In this document: piece after piece, positions 46,399 through 56,854 of the stretch | Layout: each line of letters opens with the position of its first letter | Position numbering within the stretch: position 1 is the stretch's first letter | DNA from: Hephaestia sp. MAHUQ-44 | Lineage (GTDB): Bacteria; Pseudomonadota; Alphaproteobacteria; Sphingomonadales; Sphingomonadaceae | Direction of reading: 5' to 3' | DNA length: 64,000 nt | NCBI RefSeq assembly: GCF_023806085.1 | Contig: NZ_JAMSLX010000005.1 | Coordinates: 124,001 to 188,000, forward strand | Notes under the pieces: model-generated | What the model saw: only the letters and a program-made list of their open reading frames with translations | Told to the model about the DNA's origin: nothing | Database searches by the model: none | Program-made: the position numbers and the translations under genes

Positions 46399-47772
46399 AT
46401 GGCAACCGCCACCGAACCGCCGGAGCAAGCCGACGTCCGCGTCTCGGGCTCACTGAGCCGGCGGATGATCCTGATCGCGGCGGTGTGGATCGCGTTGATG
46501 CTCGCCGGCGGCGGGTTCGCGCTCGATCGCGTGCTGACCGCCGCCGTCACGCGCAATTTCGACAACGGCATCGAATATATGCTGACCTCGCTGATCGTCT
46601 CGGCCGAGATCGGCCCCGACGGCGAGGTCGTCTTCAACCGCGAACTGGCCGACCAGCGCACGCTGGAGCCTTATTCGGGGCTCTACTGGCAGGTGAGCGC
46701 GCAGGCGCACGAGGATTTCCCCTCGCGATCGCTGTGGGATCGGCGGCTGGACTATAATCCCGCGCATCACGACGTCGACATCCACGCTTACGACAGCAAT
46801 CAATTCGCGCGCGAGCGGCTGCGGATCGTCGAACGCGACGTCAAGCTGCCCGGATCGGCGACGTGGTGGCGGTTTCAGGTCGCCGAGAGCCGCGCCACGC
46901 TCGATGCCGAGATCGCGGTGCTGCGGCGGACGCTGGTGCGATCGTTCCTGCTGCTCGCGCTGGGGCTGATCGTGATGGCCGCGCTCCAGACCGTTTACGG
47001 GCTGATGCCGCTGCGCCGGGTGCAACAGGAGATCGCCAAGATGCGCGCGGGCAAGCTCCAGCGCGTCGAGGGAGCCATGCCGATCGAGGTTGTGCCGATG
47101 GTCGAGGAGCTCAACGCGCTGATCGCGCATAACGAGCGGCAGGCCGAAGAAGCGCGGCGCCATGCGGGCAACCTTGCGCACGCGCTCAAGACCCCGCTCA
47201 CCGTTATCATGAACGCCGCGACCGCAGACGCCGAGGACCTGGGTGAAACCGTGGTGCGCGAGGCGCGGACGATGCGGCGGCAGGTCGATCATCACCTCGC
47301 GCGCGCGCGCGCAGTCGGCCGACGCGGCCACGCGCATAGCCGCGCGGACGTGTGGCCGAGCCTCGAAGCGGTCGAGCGCGCGGTGTCGCGGCTCTACCCC
47401 GAGGTGCGGTTCGATCTCGACGGCCCCAAGGATCTCCAGGTCCATGTCGAGCGGCAGGATCTCGACGAGATGCTCGGCAATTTGATCGAGAATGCGGCCA
47501 AATATGGCGGCGGCAGCGTGTTCGCGACGGTGCGGGGCGAGGCCGGTTATGTCGAGTTCCTGATCGAGGATGACGGCCCCGGCATCGCGCTGGAGGACCG
47601 ATCACGGCTGTTCGATCGCGGCGCGCGGCTCGACAGCACCAAGCCGGGCACCGGGCTGGGCCTCGCGATCGTACGCGACGTGGCCGAGATATACGACGGC
47701 ACCGTCGGCCTCGAAGAGAGCGAGGATCTGGGCGGGCTGCTCGTGCGGTTGCGGTTGCCCGCGGCGAGCTGA
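46399..47772 (+). CDS. Sensor histidine kinase, PhoQ-like
   Basis: The product has 457 residues. Transmembrane helices at about 24-45 and 175-195 flank a periplasmic sensor of about 130 residues (FDNGIEYMLTSLIVSAEIG...WWRFQVAESRATLDAEI). A HAMP-like linker follows, then GNLAHALKTPLTVIMN with His261. The ATPase domain has MLGNLIENAAKYG (N), EDDGPGI (G1) and GTGLGLAIVRDVAEIYDG (G2). The HALKTPL H-box is typical of the PhoQ-type group. It is the probable partner of the regulator at 45606. Confidence 0.92.
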   Translation: MATATEPPEQADVRVSGSLSRRMILIAAVWIALMLAGGGFALDRVLTAAVTRNFDNGIEYMLTSLIVSAEIGPDGEVVFNRELADQRTLEPYSGLYWQVSAQAHEDFPSRSLWDRRLDYNPAHHDVDIHAYDSNQFARERLRIVERDVKLPGSATWWRFQVAESRATLDAEIAVLRRTLVRSFLLLALGLIVMAALQTVYGLMPLRRVQQEIAKMRAGKLQRVEGAMPIEVVPMVEELNALIAHNERQAEEARRHAGNLAHALKTPLTVIMNAATADAEDLGETVVREARTMRRQVDHHLARARAVGRRGHAHSRADVWPSLEAVERAVSRLYPEVRFDLDGPKDLQVHVERQDLDEMLGNLIENAAKYGGGSVFATVRGEAGYVEFLIEDDGPGIALEDRSRLFDRGARLDSTKPGTGLGLAIVRDVAEIYDGTVGLEESEDLGGLLVRLRLPAAS

Positions 47773-47816
47773 GCCCGGCACGCTGGCCGCCGGAACAAGG
47801 CCGGGGCGACCGGGCC

Positions 47817-48365
47817 TTATTCGGCGGGACGCGCGGCGGTCGCCTCGGCGGCGGCCTTCATCAGATCGAGCTGGTGCACGAGCACCTGATCGACCGCGGG
47901 CGCGAGCGTTTCTCCCCCACCCCGCATATAGCCGCCGACCACATATTCCAGCGTTGCGCGCGTGCCATCGCCGTCCGGTTCGAGCGTGAAGGTGAGCGTT
48001 GCGGTGACGGCCTCGCGCTGGAGCGGCCCCAGTCCGCCGACGAGCCGGAGCACGCGCGGCGGCTGGCTGAACACGATCCGCGCGTGTTCGACGCTGCCCT
48101 TGCCGGGCAGGCGCTCGCACAGGCAACCTGTCGCCTGCCGATCGAGATAGAGGTTGGCGGAGTCACCCGAATAGGTGTGATCCTTGTCCCACCAAGTCTG
48201 CGGCGCGCCGAGCGTCGCCCAGACGGTGTCGAGCGGCGCGGCGATCGTCAGCTCGGTCTTCAGCTCGAAACTGTCGGTCGCGACCGAGACGACCTCCGCC
48301 GACGCGACGGTGCTGCCGCCCGCCAGCGCGACCGCGAGCGCGATGGCCCATGATGCGTGCCTCAT
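47817..48365 (-). CDS. Secreted SRPBCC-family protein
   Basis: The product has 182 residues. A signal peptide ends near ASAEVV (about 23). The rest fits a START/SRPBCC fold: ELTIAAPLDTVWATLGAPQTWWDKDHTYSGDSANLYLDRQATGCLCERLPG, then strands VEHARIVFSQPPRVLRLVGGLGPL and a C-terminal helix. It lies 67 bases downstream of the adk stop on the same strand, at the edge of the ribosomal cluster. Ligand and function are unknown. Confidence 0.8.
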   Translation of the reverse strand: MRHASWAIALAVALAGGSTVASAEVVSVATDSFELKTELTIAAPLDTVWATLGAPQTWWDKDHTYSGDSANLYLDRQATGCLCERLPGKGSVEHARIVFSQPPRVLRLVGGLGPLQREAVTATLTFTLEPDGDGTRATLEYVVGGYMRGGGETLAPAVDQVLVHQLDLMKAAAEATAARPAE

Positions 48366-48432
48366 CCTGCCCCTCCCCCATCAGGGGACGAGCCTATCGC
48401 ACTTCTACAATCCGAGAAACCGTGGTGCGCGG

Positions 48433-49086
48433 TTACGCCTTGCCGTCGAGGATCGCTTCGATCGCCTGCGTGACGTGGCCGATGTCGGCCATCCCGTCGA
48501 CCCGGCGGACGAGCCCGCGGGCGTCGTAGATCGGCAGGATCGGCGCGGTCTTGGCGCGATATTCGACCATCCGCGTGCGCACCGTTTCGGCATTGTCGTC
48601 AGGGCGGCGCTTGAAGTCGTGGTTGCCGCACACGTCGCACGTGCCCTCGACCTTGGGCTGCTTGTAGCGCTCGTGATAGCCCGCGCCGCACACCGCGCAG
48701 GTATAGCGGCCGACGATGCGATCGACGAGCGCATCCTCATCGACCCCGAGCTCGATCACATAATCGAGCTTGCGGTCCCGCGCGGCGAGCAGCGCGTCGA
48801 GCGATTCGGCCTGCGCCGCGGTGCGGGGATAGCCGTCGAAGATCAGCCCGACATCGTTGCCGAGCTGATCGAGCCGTTCGCCGATGATCGCCGAGACGAT
48901 CGCGTCGGACACCAGTTCGCCCGCGTCCATCACGGCCTTGGCCTGGCGCCCGACCTCGGTGCCGGCCTTGACCGCGGCGCGCAGCATATCGCCCGTCGAG
49001 AGCTGGACCATGCCGCGATCGGCGACCAGCCGCTCGGCTTGCGTGCCCTTGCCCGCTCCTGGCGGTCCGAGCAGGATGATATCCAC
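48433..49086 (-). CDS. adk: Adenylate kinase
   Basis: The product has 217 residues. ILLGPPGAGKGTQAERL is the P-loop. The long LID has CAVC and CDVC, four cysteines for a structural zinc. DGYPRT is the AMP-binding site. It interconverts ATP, ADP and AMP. Its place after secY is the classic spc-operon arrangement, and it is the last gene before the cluster breaks. Confidence 0.98.
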   Translation of the reverse strand: MDIILLGPPGAGKGTQAERLVADRGMVQLSTGDMLRAAVKAGTEVGRQAKAVMDAGELVSDAIVSAIIGERLDQLGNDVGLIFDGYPRTAAQAESLDALLAARDRKLDYVIELGVDEDALVDRIVGRYTCAVCGAGYHERYKQPKVEGTCDVCGNHDFKRRPDDNAETVRTRMVEYRAKTAPILPIYDARGLVRRVDGMADIGHVTQAIEAILDGKA

Positions 49087-49179
49087 GGCAACGTTCCCCT
49101 TCGTCGTCAGCGCATCCGCGCGGCGGCCCCCGTCCGGCCATTCAGCACGAACCCGCCACGCGATGCAAATTCAGGCATG

Positions 49180-50544
49180 TCAGCGCAGGCGCGCGCCCTT
49201 GAGTTTCGCCTTCTTGATCAGATCGCCATATTGATGCGCGAGCAGATGGCTTTGGATCTGCGTCACCGTATCCATCGTCACATTGACGACGATCAGCAGG
49301 CTGGTGCCCCCGAGATAGAAGGGGATGGCCAGCGCCGAGACCAGATATTCGGGCACGAGGCAGATGCCCGTCAGATACGCCGCACCCACCACGGTGATGC
49401 GCGTGAGCACATAATCGAGATAGGTCTCGGTATTCTTGCCTGGCCGGATCCCCGGAATAAAGCCGCCGTGACGCTTCAGATTCTCCGCCGTCTCCTCGGG
49501 ATTGAACACCACCGCGGTGTAGAAGAAGGTGAAGAAGATGATGCCCGCGCCGTACAGCGCCATGTAGAGCGCCGACCCGTGCTGGAGATACTGGTTGAGC
49601 GTGAGAATAAGATCCCCCCACCAGCTTTCACCCTCCGCACGCTGGCCCGCGAACTGGCTGACCGTGAGCGGAAGCAGCAGCAGCGACGACGCGAAAATCG
49701 GCGGAATGACGTTGGCGGTGTTGAGCTTGAGCGGCAGGTGGCTGCGCTCGGCCTGCATCCCGCGCTGGGTGGCGCGCTTGGGATACTGGATCAGGATGCG
49801 GCGCTGGGCCAGCTCCATGTAGCAGATGAACAGCGTCAGACCGAGCACCGCGGCGACGATCAGGATCAGGCTGATCGCGTTGATCGAGCCGCTGCGTCCG
49901 CCCTGAAGCAGATTGAACAGCGAGGTCGGCATGTCGGCGACGATGCCGGCCATGATGATCAGCGACACGCCGTTGCCGACGCCGCGGCTGGTGATCTGCT
50001 CACCCAGCCACATCAGGAACATCGTGCCGCCGACGAGGCTGATCACCGCGGCGACGCGGAACAGCATGCCGGGCATCACGATCGCCTGGACGCCGTTATT
50101 GGCGCCGAATGCCTCGAGCCCCACCGCGATGAAATAGCCCTGCACCGCCGTCAGCCCGACGGTGCCGTAGCGGGTATATTGGTTGAGCTTCTTGCGCCCC
50201 GATTCGCCTTCCTTCTTGATCGCGGCGAGCGTCGGCGACAGCGAGGTCGCGAGCTGCACCACGATCGAGGCGGTGATATAGGGCATCACCCCGAGCGCGG
50301 TCAGCGACATGCGCTTGAGCGACCCGCCCGAGAAGGTGTTGAAGAAATCGAGCACGCCGCCCTGCGTCTGCTGCGAAAGCAGCCCAAGCGCGGTAGGATC
50401 GACCCCCGGCAGCGGCACGAAGCTGAGCATCCGGAACACGATGAGCACGCCGAGCGTGAACCACAGGCGCTTTTTTAGCTCGGTCGCCTTCGAGAAATTG
50501 GCGAGGCTGATATTGGTTGCCATCTGATCGGCGCGCGATGCCAT
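49180..50544 (-). CDS. secY: Protein translocase subunit SecY
   Basis: The product has 454 residues and ten transmembrane helices. RLWFTLGVLIVFRMLSFVPLPGVD, FSGGSLKRMSLTALGVMPYITASI, LPLKLNTANVIPPIFASSLLLLP and the C-terminal GGTSLLIVVNVTMDT are signature regions. It forms the channel of SecYEG. A second in-frame ATG at 50523 would remove seven residues. It lies in the spc order rplO-secY-adk. Confidence 0.98.
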   Translation of the reverse strand: MASRADQMATNISLANFSKATELKKRLWFTLGVLIVFRMLSFVPLPGVDPTALGLLSQQTQGGVLDFFNTFSGGSLKRMSLTALGVMPYITASIVVQLATSLSPTLAAIKKEGESGRKKLNQYTRYGTVGLTAVQGYFIAVGLEAFGANNGVQAIVMPGMLFRVAAVISLVGGTMFLMWLGEQITSRGVGNGVSLIIMAGIVADMPTSLFNLLQGGRSGSINAISLILIVAAVLGLTLFICYMELAQRRILIQYPKRATQRGMQAERSHLPLKLNTANVIPPIFASSLLLLPLTVSQFAGQRAEGESWWGDLILTLNQYLQHGSALYMALYGAGIIFFTFFYTAVVFNPEETAENLKRHGGFIPGIRPGKNTETYLDYVLTRITVVGAAYLTGICLVPEYLVSALAIPFYLGGTSLLIVVNVTMDTVTQIQSHLLAHQYGDLIKKAKLKGARLR

Positions 50545-50635
50545 GTGAATGTCCCGAAAACTGAAGGCGGCGGGTAAGCGTTATGCCGCCCCCCGCCGCT
50601 CATATAGTCGTGCCTGGCGGCTTGTCTAACCCGCC

Positions 50636-51160
50636 TCAGCCTTGCTTGGCGATCTTCTTGACCGAATTCTTCTTGGCGGCCGCCTTTTCCGCGGCCGGAA
50701 CGACCTTGGCCACCTCGACCGTGCCGCCGATCTTTTCGACCGCGGCAATCGCCGCCTTCGACGCGCCGGCAACCGCGAACGCCACCTTGGTGGTCAGTTC
50801 ACCCTTGGCAAGCAGGCGGACGCCATCCTTGCCGCCGCGCGCGAGCCCGGCGGCCTTGAGCGCTGCGTGATCGATCACGGCCTTGGTGTCGAGCTTCTTG
50901 GCGTCGATCACCTTCTGGATCGCGCCGAGGTTCACCTCGGCATAATCCTTGGCGAAGATGTTGTTGAAGCCGCGCTTCGGCAACCGCATGTGGAGCGGCA
51001 TCTGGCCGCCCTCGAAACCCTTGATCGAGACGCCCGAACGGCTCGTCTGGCCCTTCTGGCCGCGGCCGCCGGTCTTGCCCTTGCCCGAGCCGATGCCGCG
51101 CCCGATCCGCATCTTGCGGTGGCGGGCGCCCTGATTATCGCGGAGATCGTTGAGATTCAT
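50636..51160 (-). CDS. rplO: 50S ribosomal protein L15
   Basis: The product has 174 residues. [38 protein letters not shown] and [18 protein letters not shown] are canonical. It has a Lys/Ala-rich C-terminal tail of about 25 residues beyond the E. coli protein. It assembles late in the 50S subunit. Confidence 0.98.
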   Translation of the reverse strand: MNLNDLRDNQGARHRKMRIGRGIGSGKGKTGGRGQKGQTSRSGVSIKGFEGGQMPLHMRLPKRGFNNIFAKDYAEVNLGAIQKVIDAKKLDTKAVIDHAALKAAGLARGGKDGVRLLAKGELTTKVAFAVAGASKAAIAAVEKIGGTVEVAKVVPAAEKAAAKKNSVKKIAKQG

Positions 51161-51253
51161 GATTGTGCACTCGCTTTCGCTATGTTCGCGCTGAAATGAG
51201 GAAGGGGGCCATTAGCCCCCTGCCCCTGATTTGTCACGGGGTGATCGGCGGCC

Positions 51254-51448
51254 TCAGCCCTCGACCGACACCATGTGCTGCACCTTGCGGATCATGCCGC
51301 GCACCTCGGGGGTGTCGCCAAGCTCGACCGTGCGGTGCATCTTGCCCAGGCCGAGGCCCTTGAGCGTTGCAAGCTGATCCTTGCTGCGGCGGATCGGCGA
51401 CGCGATCTGCGTCACCTTGACCGTGCCGGTTGCTTCCTTCTTCGCCAT
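51254..51448 (-). CDS. rpmD: 50S ribosomal protein L30
   Basis: The product has 64 residues. [51 protein letters not shown] is full-length L30. It sits between rpsE and rplO as expected; its start is six bases from the rpsE stop. Confidence 0.97.
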   Translation of the reverse strand: MAKKEATGTVKVTQIASPIRRSKDQLATLKGLGLGKMHRTVELGDTPEVRGMIRKVQHMVSVEG

Positions 51449-51454
51449 GCTGGC

Positions 51455-52198
51455 TTACTCCGTGACGGCCGCGGCATCAGCCTCGGCGGTCTGCGATCCA
51501 CCGCGACCAAGCAGGTCGGCGATCTTCTTGCCACGGCGCTGCGCCACGCTCTTCGGCGAGGTCTGCGACACCAGCGCTTCGAAGGTCGCGCGGATCATGT
51601 TGTAGGGGTTCGACGTCCCCACCGACTTGGTGACGACATCGGCAACGCCGAGCGATTCGAAGATGGCGCGCATCGGGCCACCCGCGATGATGCCCGTTCC
51701 CGCCGGCGCCGAGCGCAGCGTCACGCGGCCCGCGCCGAACCGGCCGTTGCCATCGTGATGCAGCGTGCGGCCTTCCTTGAGCGGCACGCGGACCATTGCC
51801 TTCTTGGCCGCGGCGGTCGCCTTCGAAATCGCTTCCGGCACTTCGCGCGCCTTGCCGTGGCCGAAGCCTGCACGGCCCTTGCCGTCGCCGACGATGACCA
51901 GTGCCGCAAAGCCGAAGCGCTTGCCGCCCTTCACCGTCTTCGAGACGCGGTTGATATGCACCAGCTTTTCGATCAGTTCCTCGCCGCCATCGTCCGCGCC
52001 ACCGCGCCGATCGTCGCGCCGACCGCGGCCGTCACGGCCCCGCCCGCCACGATCGCCGCCACCGGCACCACGTCCACCGCGCGGACCGCGGCCGCGGCCG
52101 CCACCGGGCCCGCCGGCGCCGGGGTGAGAAGCGGTATCGGCCGCCGCATTCGCCTCGGGCTGCGTGCCTTCGCCGGTCGTGTTCTCTTCAGCCATCAT
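51455..52198 (-). CDS. rpsE: 30S ribosomal protein S5 with a long Arg/Gly-rich N-terminal extension
   Basis: The product has 247 residues, about 80 more than E. coli S5. The conserved protein begins near residue 73 ([22 protein letters not shown]). Before it is an extension with an acidic start and then many RG/RGG repeats (about 29-67). The S5 core has [18 protein letters not shown] and [15 protein letters not shown]. Its start overlaps the rplR stop by one base, so the extension is not an annotation error unless an internal start is used. The extension may bind RNA; no function is known. Confidence 0.96.
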   Translation of the reverse strand: MMAEENTTGEGTQPEANAAADTASHPGAGGPGGGRGRGPRGGRGAGGGDRGGRGRDGRGRRDDRRGGADDGGEELIEKLVHINRVSKTVKGGKRFGFAALVIVGDGKGRAGFGHGKAREVPEAISKATAAAKKAMVRVPLKEGRTLHHDGNGRFGAGRVTLRSAPAGTGIIAGGPMRAIFESLGVADVVTKSVGTSNPYNMIRATFEALVSQTSPKSVAQRRGKKIADLLGRGGSQTAEADAAAVTE

Positions 52199-52554
52199 CA
52201 GAACTCCAATCCGCCTTCACGCGCGGCATCCGCCAGCGCCTTGACGCGGCCGTGGAACAGGAAACCACCGCGATCGAACACCACCTGGGTGACGCCCGCC
52301 TTCTTGGCGGCCGCAGCGACGCGCTTGCCGACTTCGGCGGCCGCCTCGACATTGGCGCCCGATTTGGCGCGCGCGCCTTCTTCGAGCGTCGACGCCGATG
52401 CGAGCGTCTTGCCCTCGGCATCGTCGATCACCTGGGCATAGATATGCCGGCCCGAGCGATGCACCGACAGCCGCGGGCGCGTGCCAGCGCGGGCGCGAAG
52501 CGCGGTGCGGTTGCGCCGACGGCGCTTTTCGAAAAGAGAAAGACCCTTGGCCAT
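52198..52554 (-). CDS. rplR: 50S ribosomal protein L18
   Basis: The product has 118 residues. [35 protein letters not shown] and [28 protein letters not shown] are standard. It binds 5S rRNA. Start and stop each overlap the neighbouring genes by one base. Confidence 0.98.
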   Translation of the reverse strand: MAKGLSLFEKRRRRNRTALRARAGTRPRLSVHRSGRHIYAQVIDDAEGKTLASASTLEEGARAKSGANVEAAAEVGKRVAAAAKKAGVTQVVFDRGGFLFHGRVKALADAAREGGLEF

Positions 52555-53087
52555 TACTTCTTCTTCCCTTCCTTGCGGAAGATGTACTCGCCGCGATATT
52601 TGATGCCCTTGCCCTTATACGGCTCGGGCTTGCGCCAGCGACGGATCTCGGCCGCAACCTGACCCACCCGCTGCTTGTCCATCCCCGTGATCTCGACCGT
52701 GGTCTGATCGGGCGTCTTGATCTCGATCCCCTCGGGCACCGCGAAATTGACGTCGTGGCTGAAGCCGAGCTGGAGCTTCAGGTTCTTGCCCTGCGCCGTC
52801 GCACGATAGCCGACACCGGTGATCTCGAGCACCGTGGAGAAACCCTCGGTGACGCCGGTGACGAGGTTCTGCACCAGCGTGCGCTGCATCCCCCAGAAGG
52901 CGCGCGCACGCTTGCTGTCATTGGCCGGCTGCACCGAGATGCTGCCGTCTTCGAGCGCGTAGGTGATCTCATCCGCGAGCGCGATCGCGAGCGTCCCCTT
53001 GGGGCCCTTCACGCTGAGTTTCCCGTCGCCGATATTGGCCGTCACCCCGCTGGGGATCGCGACCAGCTTTTTGCCGATGCGGCTCAT
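52554..53087 (-). CDS. rplF: 50S ribosomal protein L6
   Basis: The product has 177 residues. [14 protein letters not shown] at the start and [29 protein letters not shown] at the end are canonical L6 segments. It lies near the factor-binding centre of the 50S subunit. It is coupled to rpsH upstream by a one-base overlap. Confidence 0.98.
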   Translation of the reverse strand: MSRIGKKLVAIPSGVTANIGDGKLSVKGPKGTLAIALADEITYALEDGSISVQPANDSKRARAFWGMQRTLVQNLVTGVTEGFSTVLEITGVGYRATAQGKNLKLQLGFSHDVNFAVPEGIEIKTPDQTTVEITGMDKQRVGQVAAEIRRWRKPEPYKGKGIKYRGEYIFRKEGKKK

Positions 53088-53482
53088 CAGAATACCTCCG
53101 CCAGCACTTCGCCGCCGACATTCTGGTCGCGTGCTTCGGCATCCGAGAGCACGCCACGCGGCGTCGAGACGATGGTGATGCCCAGGCCATTCTGGACGCG
53201 CGGGAGCTCCTTCGAGCCCGAATAGACGCGCCGGCCCGGCTTCGAGACGCGCGCGACATGCTTGATCGCGGGCTGCCCCTCGAAATATTTGAGTTCGATC
53301 CGGATGCCCTTGGCGGGCCCCATTTCTTCCTCGGTATAGCCGCGGATATAGCCTTCACGCTGGAGCACGTCGAGCACGCGGACACGCAATTTGGAGCCCG
53401 GCGTCAGGACGGAGTCCTTGCGCGCGCGCTGGCCGTTGCGGATGCGGGTGAGCATATCACCCAGGGGATCGGTCACTGCCAT
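53087..53482 (-). CDS. rpsH: 30S ribosomal protein S8
   Basis: The product has 131 residues. [21 protein letters not shown] and [33 protein letters not shown] are typical. In E. coli S8 is the translational repressor of the spc operon; the same may hold here, but no target hairpin was verified. Confidence 0.98.
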   Translation of the reverse strand: MAVTDPLGDMLTRIRNGQRARKDSVLTPGSKLRVRVLDVLQREGYIRGYTEEEMGPAKGIRIELKYFEGQPAIKHVARVSKPGRRVYSGSKELPRVQNGLGITIVSTPRGVLSDAEARDQNVGGEVLAEVF

Positions 53483-53492
53483 CTCTAGATCC

Positions 53493-53798
53493 TTACCAGC
53501 TCGACTTCGTGACGCCCGGGATCAGGCCCTTGTTGGCCAGATCGCGCAGCTGCACGCGGCAGAGGCGGAACTTGCGGTAATAAGCGCGCGGACGGCCCGT
53601 TACCTCACAGCGGTTGCGGACGCGCGTCGGGTTACCGTTGCGCGGAATTTCCGCCATCTTGAGGCGCGCGATCAGCCGCTCGCTATCGTCGAGCGTCTTG
53701 TCGTTCGCCTGCGCCTTCAGCTTCGCATACCGGCCGGCATATTTCTTCACCAGCTTCTTGCGACGCTCGTTCTTATTGATCGAACTCAGTTTCGCCAT
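53493..53798 (-). CDS. rpsN: 30S ribosomal protein S14 (zinc-independent form)
   Basis: The product has 101 residues, the long form without CXXC zinc ligands. [55 protein letters not shown] is the conserved C-terminal half. It is needed for 30S head assembly. Confidence 0.98.
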   Translation of the reverse strand: MAKLSSINKNERRKKLVKKYAGRYAKLKAQANDKTLDDSERLIARLKMAEIPRNGNPTRVRNRCEVTGRPRAYYRKFRLCRVQLRDLANKGLIPGVTKSSW

Positions 53799-53817
53799 GA
53801 CTTAAGTTCTTCCTCTC

Positions 53818-54402
53818 TTACGCGGCCTGACGCTGGTCAGCGTCGGCCTGCGGGAACGGGAAACCAAACAGACGGAGCAGCTCGCGCGCTTCCTCGTCGG
53901 TCTTCGCCGTGGTGGTAACAATGATGTCGAGCCCACGGACCTTGTCGATCCGGTCGTAGCTGATCTCGGGGAACACGAGCTGTTCCTTGAGGCCCATCGC
54001 GTAATTGCCGCGGCCGTCGAACGAATTCGGGTTGAGCCCGCGGAAATCGCGGATGCGGGGCATCGCGATCGTGATCAGGCGATCGAGGAATTCGTACATC
54101 CGCGTGCGGCGCAGGGTGACCTTGCAGCCGATCGGCATGCCTTCGCGCAGCTTGAACTGCGCGATCGACTTCTTCGCCTTGGTGACGACGGGCTTCTGGC
54201 CGGCGATCAGCTCCATTTCCTGGGCTGCCTGATCGACCTTCTTCTTGTCCTGCGTCGCCTCGCCCACGCCCATGTTGAGGACGATCTTGTCGAGCCGCGG
54301 GACTTCGAGCGCGTTCTTGTAGCCGAACTTGTCGGTCATCGCCTTGACGATACGCTCGTCATAGATGCCCTTCATGCGGGGCGTATACTTGGCATCAGCC
54401 AT
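53818..54402 (-). CDS. rplE: 50S ribosomal protein L5
   Basis: The product has 194 residues. [39 protein letters not shown] and the C-terminal [27 protein letters not shown] are canonical. It binds 5S rRNA. ATG 54402 gives [16 protein letters not shown]; it overlaps the end of rplX by eight bases, and the longer frame upstream is simply rplX read out of frame. Confidence 0.98.
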   Translation of the reverse strand: MADAKYTPRMKGIYDERIVKAMTDKFGYKNALEVPRLDKIVLNMGVGEATQDKKKVDQAAQEMELIAGQKPVVTKAKKSIAQFKLREGMPIGCKVTLRRTRMYEFLDRLITIAMPRIRDFRGLNPNSFDGRGNYAMGLKEQLVFPEISYDRIDKVRGLDIIVTTTAKTDEEARELLRLFGFPFPQADADQRQAA

Positions 54403-54715
54403 CGATTGTCTCCCCGGACTTGACCGCGACACGGACCTTCTTGCCGTCCTTGCCGGTCTCGAAACGAACGCGGGTCGGCTTGCCGTCCTTGGTCACGTGC
54501 GCAACCTTGCACACATGGAGCGGCGCTTCCGCGCGCTTGAGGCCACCCTGCGGGTCGCCCTGGCTCGGCTTGACGTGGCGGACGGCGATATTGACGCCCG
54601 ACACGATGACCTTGCCTTCCTTGGGCAGCGCCTGGGTGACATCACCCGTCTTGCCCTTGTCCTTGCCGGACAGGACGATCACGCGATCGCCCTTCTTGAT
54701 CCTGGCGGCAGCCAT
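54395..54715 (-). CDS. rplX: 50S ribosomal protein L24
   Basis: The product has 106 residues. [23 protein letters not shown] is the KOW motif, and [19 protein letters not shown] follows. It begins the assembly of the 50S subunit. Its start overlaps the rplN stop by one base, and it overlaps rplE by eight. Confidence 0.98.
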   Translation of the reverse strand: MAAARIKKGDRVIVLSGKDKGKTGDVTQALPKEGKVIVSGVNIAVRHVKPSQGDPQGGLKRAEAPLHVCKVAHVTKDGKPTRVRFETGKDGKKVRVAVKSGETIDG

Positions 54716-55083
54716 CACAGCACCTCCGGCGCGAGCGAAATGATCTTCATGTGCTTCTTGGCACGCAGCTCGCGCACCACCGGGCCGAAGATACGGGTGC
54801 CGATCGGCTCCTCGTTCTTGTTGACCAGCACCGCGGCATTGCCGTCGAAGCGGATCACCGAGCCGTCGGCGCGGCGAATGTCCTTCGCCGTGCGCACGAT
54901 GACGGCGCGATGCACATCGCCCTTCTTCACCTTGCCGCGCGGCTGCGCTTCCTTGACGCTGACGACGATGATGTCGCCGACGCCGGCCGTGCGACGCTTC
55001 GAGCCGCCCAGCACCTTGATGCACTGCACCCGCTTGGCGCCGCTGTTATCCGCGACGTCGAGATTGGATTGCATCTGGATCAT
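54715..55083 (-). CDS. rplN: 50S ribosomal protein L14
   Basis: The product has 122 residues. [31 protein letters not shown] is the invariant start, and [18 protein letters not shown] the invariant end. It is the first gene of the classical spc operon, here continuous with the S10 operon across a 109-base spacer. Confidence 0.98.
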   Translation of the reverse strand: MIQMQSNLDVADNSGAKRVQCIKVLGGSKRRTAGVGDIIVVSVKEAQPRGKVKKGDVHRAVIVRTAKDIRRADGSVIRFDGNAAVLVNKNEEPIGTRIFGPVVRELRAKKHMKIISLAPEVL

Positions 55084-55156
55084 CGATCCGGTTCCTTCTC
55101 ACCTGGCTTTCCGGGACACGCCCGGAAGTTCCACCCAAAATTGCCGCTCACCCCTG

Positions 55157-55178
55157 CGGGCTGAGCCTATCGAAGCCC
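55157..55178. repeat. Half-site of the dispersed palindrome in the rpsQ-rplN spacer
   Basis: gcgggctgagcctatcgaag resembles one arm (gggctgagcctgtcgaag) of the repeat family seen at 7179 and elsewhere; no matching second arm is present. It lies in the 109-base gap between rpsQ and rplN, where the S10 and spc groups join. It may be a decayed copy. Confidence 0.45.
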
Positions 55179-55192
55179 CGTAGGAGCCTGCC

Positions 55193-55465
55193 TTAACCTT
55201 CGGCCGTCGCGCGCTCGGGCGTCGCATGGGCATTGACCCGCTCGACCACCTTCCACGTCTTCAGCTTGGAGATCGGGGCGGTCTCTTCGATCCGCACCGT
55301 TTCACCCTGCTTGTACTCGTTCGCCTCATCATGGGCGTGGTACTTTTTCGAGCGACGGATGATCTTGCCGTAGAGCGGGTGCTTCACCCGGCGCTCGACA
55401 CTCACCACCACCGTCTTGTCGGTCTTGTCCGAGACGACCTGTCCCGTCAGCACGCGCTTCGGCAT
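55193..55465 (-). CDS. rpsQ: 30S ribosomal protein S17
   Basis: The product has 90 residues. [46 protein letters not shown] is canonical S17; the C-terminus [13 protein letters not shown] is a short lineage-specific tail. It is last in the S10 group. Confidence 0.98.
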   Translation of the reverse strand: MPKRVLTGQVVSDKTDKTVVVSVERRVKHPLYGKIIRRSKKYHAHDEANEYKQGETVRIEETAPISKLKTWKVVERVNAHATPERATAEG

Positions 55466-55478
55466 AGCTTCGTCTTCC

Positions 55479-55682
55479 TTACTTGCTGGCCGCGCGGACG
55501 CGAGCGCCCTGCAGCGTCTTGATGCGGGCGATGTCGCGACGCACTTCGCGGATCCGGCTCGGCTTTTCGAGCTGGTTGGTCGCGGCCTGGAAGCGCAGGT
55601 TGAACGCCTCGCGCTTCAAATTGCCCAGCTCTTCCCCGAGCTGGTCGTCGGTCTTCGCCTTGAGATCGTCGATCCGGGCCAT
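55479..55682 (-). CDS. rpmC: 50S ribosomal protein L29
   Basis: The product has 67 residues. [57 protein letters not shown] contains the family's LRFQ..tgQLen..rir.vRr.IARikT core. It sits near the nascent-chain exit. It starts two bases after the rplP stop. Confidence 0.98.
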   Translation of the reverse strand: MARIDDLKAKTDDQLGEELGNLKREAFNLRFQAATNQLEKPSRIREVRRDIARIKTLQGARVRAASK

Positions 55683-55684
55683 GA

Positions 55685-56116
55685 TTATGCTCCCAGGTGC
55701 GAGGTGTCGCCGAGACGCGCCACCACCTTGGTCTTGATCGGCAGCTTCATCGCCGCCCGCTCGAACGCTTCGGCCGCAAGCGGGCCGGGAACGCCGTCGA
55801 GCTCGAACAGGATGCGGCCGGGCTTGACACGCGCCGCCCAGAATTCCGGCGAGCCCTTGCCCTTGCCCATGCGGACTTCGGCAGGCTTGCCCGACACGGG
55901 CACGTCCGGGAAAATGCGAATCCACAAACGCCCCTGGCGCTTGATGTGACGCGTGATCGCGCGGCGAGCCGCCTCGATCTGGCGCGCGGTGATCCGTTCG
56001 GGCTCCATCGCCTTCAGCCCGTAGGAGCCGAAGTTGAGCGCAGCGCCGCCCTTGGCATCGCCATGGATCCGGCCCTTGAACGCCTTGCGGAACTTTGTGC
56101 GTTTTGGTTGCAACAT
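55685..56116 (-). CDS. rplP: 50S ribosomal protein L16
   Basis: The product has 143 residues. [24 protein letters not shown] and [24 protein letters not shown] are standard. It helps organise the A-site and central protuberance region of the 50S subunit. Confidence 0.98.
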   Translation of the reverse strand: MLQPKRTKFRKAFKGRIHGDAKGGAALNFGSYGLKAMEPERITARQIEAARRAITRHIKRQGRLWIRIFPDVPVSGKPAEVRMGKGKGSPEFWAARVKPGRILFELDGVPGPLAAEAFERAAMKLPIKTKVVARLGDTSHLGA

Positions 56117-56146
56117 TGTCTTTTATCCCAGCCTTAGCGGCGCCAA

Positions 56147-56854
56147 TTATCGACGATCGTCGCGCGCCGGGCGCACGCCGGAGGTCTGGGCCTCCATCAT
56201 GAGCCGGTCTTGCGCCATCGGATCGTGCCCGAGGATCTCGCCCTTGAAGATCCACACCTTGACGCCGCACACGCCATAAGCGGTGTGCGCCGACGCTTCG
56301 GCGTAATCGACGTTGGCGCGCAGCGTGTGCAGCGGCACCCGACCCTCGCGATACCATTCGGTCCGCGCGATTTCCGCGCCGCCCAAACGGCCGCCGCAGG
56401 TGATCCGGATACCCTCGGCGCCCAGACGCAGCGCCGATTGCACCGCGCGCTTCATCGCGCGACGGAAGGCGATGCGGCGCTCGAGCTGATCGGCAACGCC
56501 CTGCGCGACGAGCTTGGCGTCGACCTCTGGCTTGCGGATCTCGACGATGTTCAGCGACACGTCCGACGAGGTCATCTCGCCGATCTTGCGCCGAAGCTTC
56601 TCGATGTCCGCGCCCTTCTTGCCGATGATCACACCGGGGCGGGCCGCATAGATCGACACCCGGCACAGCTTGGCCGGCCGCTCGATCACCACCTTCGAGA
56701 TCGCGGCCTGCGGCAGCGATTCGATGATGTACTTGCGGATTTTGAGATCCTCGAGAAGGAGACGACCGTAATCGGCACCCTCGGCGAACCAGCGGCTATC
56801 CCACGTCCGGTTGATCTGGAGACGCAGGCCGATCGGATTGCTCTTCTGACCCAT
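56147..56854 (-). CDS. rpsC: 30S ribosomal protein S3
   Basis: The product has 235 residues. [24 protein letters not shown], the KH-domain [14 protein letters not shown] and [30 protein letters not shown] are canonical. The C-terminus is short. It forms part of the mRNA entry site. One-base overlap with rplV. Confidence 0.98.
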   Translation of the reverse strand: MGQKSNPIGLRLQINRTWDSRWFAEGADYGRLLLEDLKIRKYIIESLPQAAISKVVIERPAKLCRVSIYAARPGVIIGKKGADIEKLRRKIGEMTSSDVSLNIVEIRKPEVDAKLVAQGVADQLERRIAFRRAMKRAVQSALRLGAEGIRITCGGRLGGAEIARTEWYREGRVPLHTLRANVDYAEASAHTAYGVCGVKVWIFKGEILGHDPMAQDRLMMEAQTSGVRPARDDRR

